DNA of 64,000 nt from Siphonodentalium dalli. Lineage: Eukaryota; Mollusca; Scaphopoda; Gadilida; Siphonodentaliidae. The DNA lies in NCBI GenBank assembly GCA_032622095.1, contig CP136063.1:84361980-84425979 (forward strand), written 5' to 3'. Made by a program: the position numbers and the translations under genes. The notes under the pieces are model-generated. The model was not told where the DNA came from, searched no databases, and worked only from the letters and a program-made list of their open reading frames with translations. Shown one piece after another: positions 63,473-64,000 of this stretch (position 1 is the first letter of the stretch; every line of letters starts with the position of its first letter).

Positions 63473-63820
63473 TGATTTGTGAAATGGTGATTAATTTTTA
63501 TAGAAATAAAGCATTGTTGCACGTTGCTAACTTTTGAAATTAAGGGTTCTATGATATGAATTGGTGATGAGGCAGTATTCATATATTTGGCAGGTCATAA
63601 ATATTTAAGAGATGCAGGTTCTCTGGGTACAAGGCTAAATTTCCATGATAAACGAACTATTTTGTTTTTCTGGCCTAAACCAAACATTGGTGCTCGAAGT
63701 ATAATAACCACTTGAGATAAAACGTTGACACCTCAGCTTGAGGGCTACATACAGTTTCCTGATTTCATTGATCTTTCACGCTAATCTGAGGTGTTGTCTA
63801 TATACCCTCTGAATATTGAC

Positions 63821-64000
63821 AAGAGCATCGCTGATGTGAGTTTTTGTTGCCGGATAATAACTTTAGTAATTTAAGTCTCAACTGGATGGAATGAAATTTG
63901 GTATGTGAGTTTACTAGTTCAAAATACAGGTCAAGTTCGAATTTGGGTTCTGCCTGTCAAATTTCACCAGAGTTATGGCTCTTTGTTGGAATTACCATGG
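63821..64000 (+). mobile_element. AAGAGCATCGC-headed repeat, cut by the window end
   Basis: GACAAGAGCATCGCTGATGT, GCCGGATAATAACTTTAGTA, TTTACTAGTTCAAAATACAG and AAGTTCGAATTTGGGTTCTG match the subunits at 26668-26965. Continues past the window. Confidence 0.6.

Overview
This is a gene-poor, AT-rich animal genomic window. Spliced GT-AG exons separated by kilobase introns, no operon-like gene packing, no bacterial genes, and very dense short inverted-repeat elements, Helitrons and satellites all indicate a metazoan. The repeat style suggests a marine invertebrate such as a mollusc or early-branching deuterostome. The species cannot be named from the sequence.

One host gene is supported: the 3' part of an arrestin-domain-containing (ARRDC / alpha-arrestin type) gene on the + strand. 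Four exons (2167-2381, 11371-11553, 16525-16719, 18050-18214) join in frame and end at a TGA at 18212-18214, giving 251 visible residues. The 5' exons lie upstream of the window. Introns of 9.0, 5.0 and 1.3 kb are filled with mobile elements and minisatellites. The encoded C-terminus ends right after the arrestin fold and has no PPxY motif.

The other roughly 46 kb (18.2-64 kb) shows no intact gene. It is layered mobile DNA. (1) Nine copies of a foldback element have 8-bp target duplications and arms that are themselves palindromes. (2) At least ten families are bounded by TTAA (piggyBac/Kolobok-style targets), including two opposite-facing copies of one CCCTTTACCCAACA-ended element. (3) Five TA-flanked CAGTAATGC foldbacks are Tc1/mariner/pogo-like. 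(4) Helitron-like elements run from TC to CTAG in A|T sites, including three joined head to tail. (5) A 3.85-kb TIR element with TGGG target duplications interrupts a ~165-bp satellite and carries those three Helitrons. (6) A hAT-like element has a perfect 8-bp duplication. (7) Decayed retroelement pieces include a Penelope-like reverse transcriptase relic near 34.4-34.8 kb, a LINE-like 3' tail near 10 kb, and a GC-rich reading frame with one internal stop at 8.5-9.3 kb. (8) A ~48-bp tandem array of about 34 units at 42.3-43.9 kb arose inside a TTAA element.

Most small open frames here are translations of repeat arms and were not annotated as genes. Stretches not listed were read without finding a recognisable feature; the larger ones are named. 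I found no coherent new multi-gene system. The unusual content is the architecture and layering of non-autonomous transposons.
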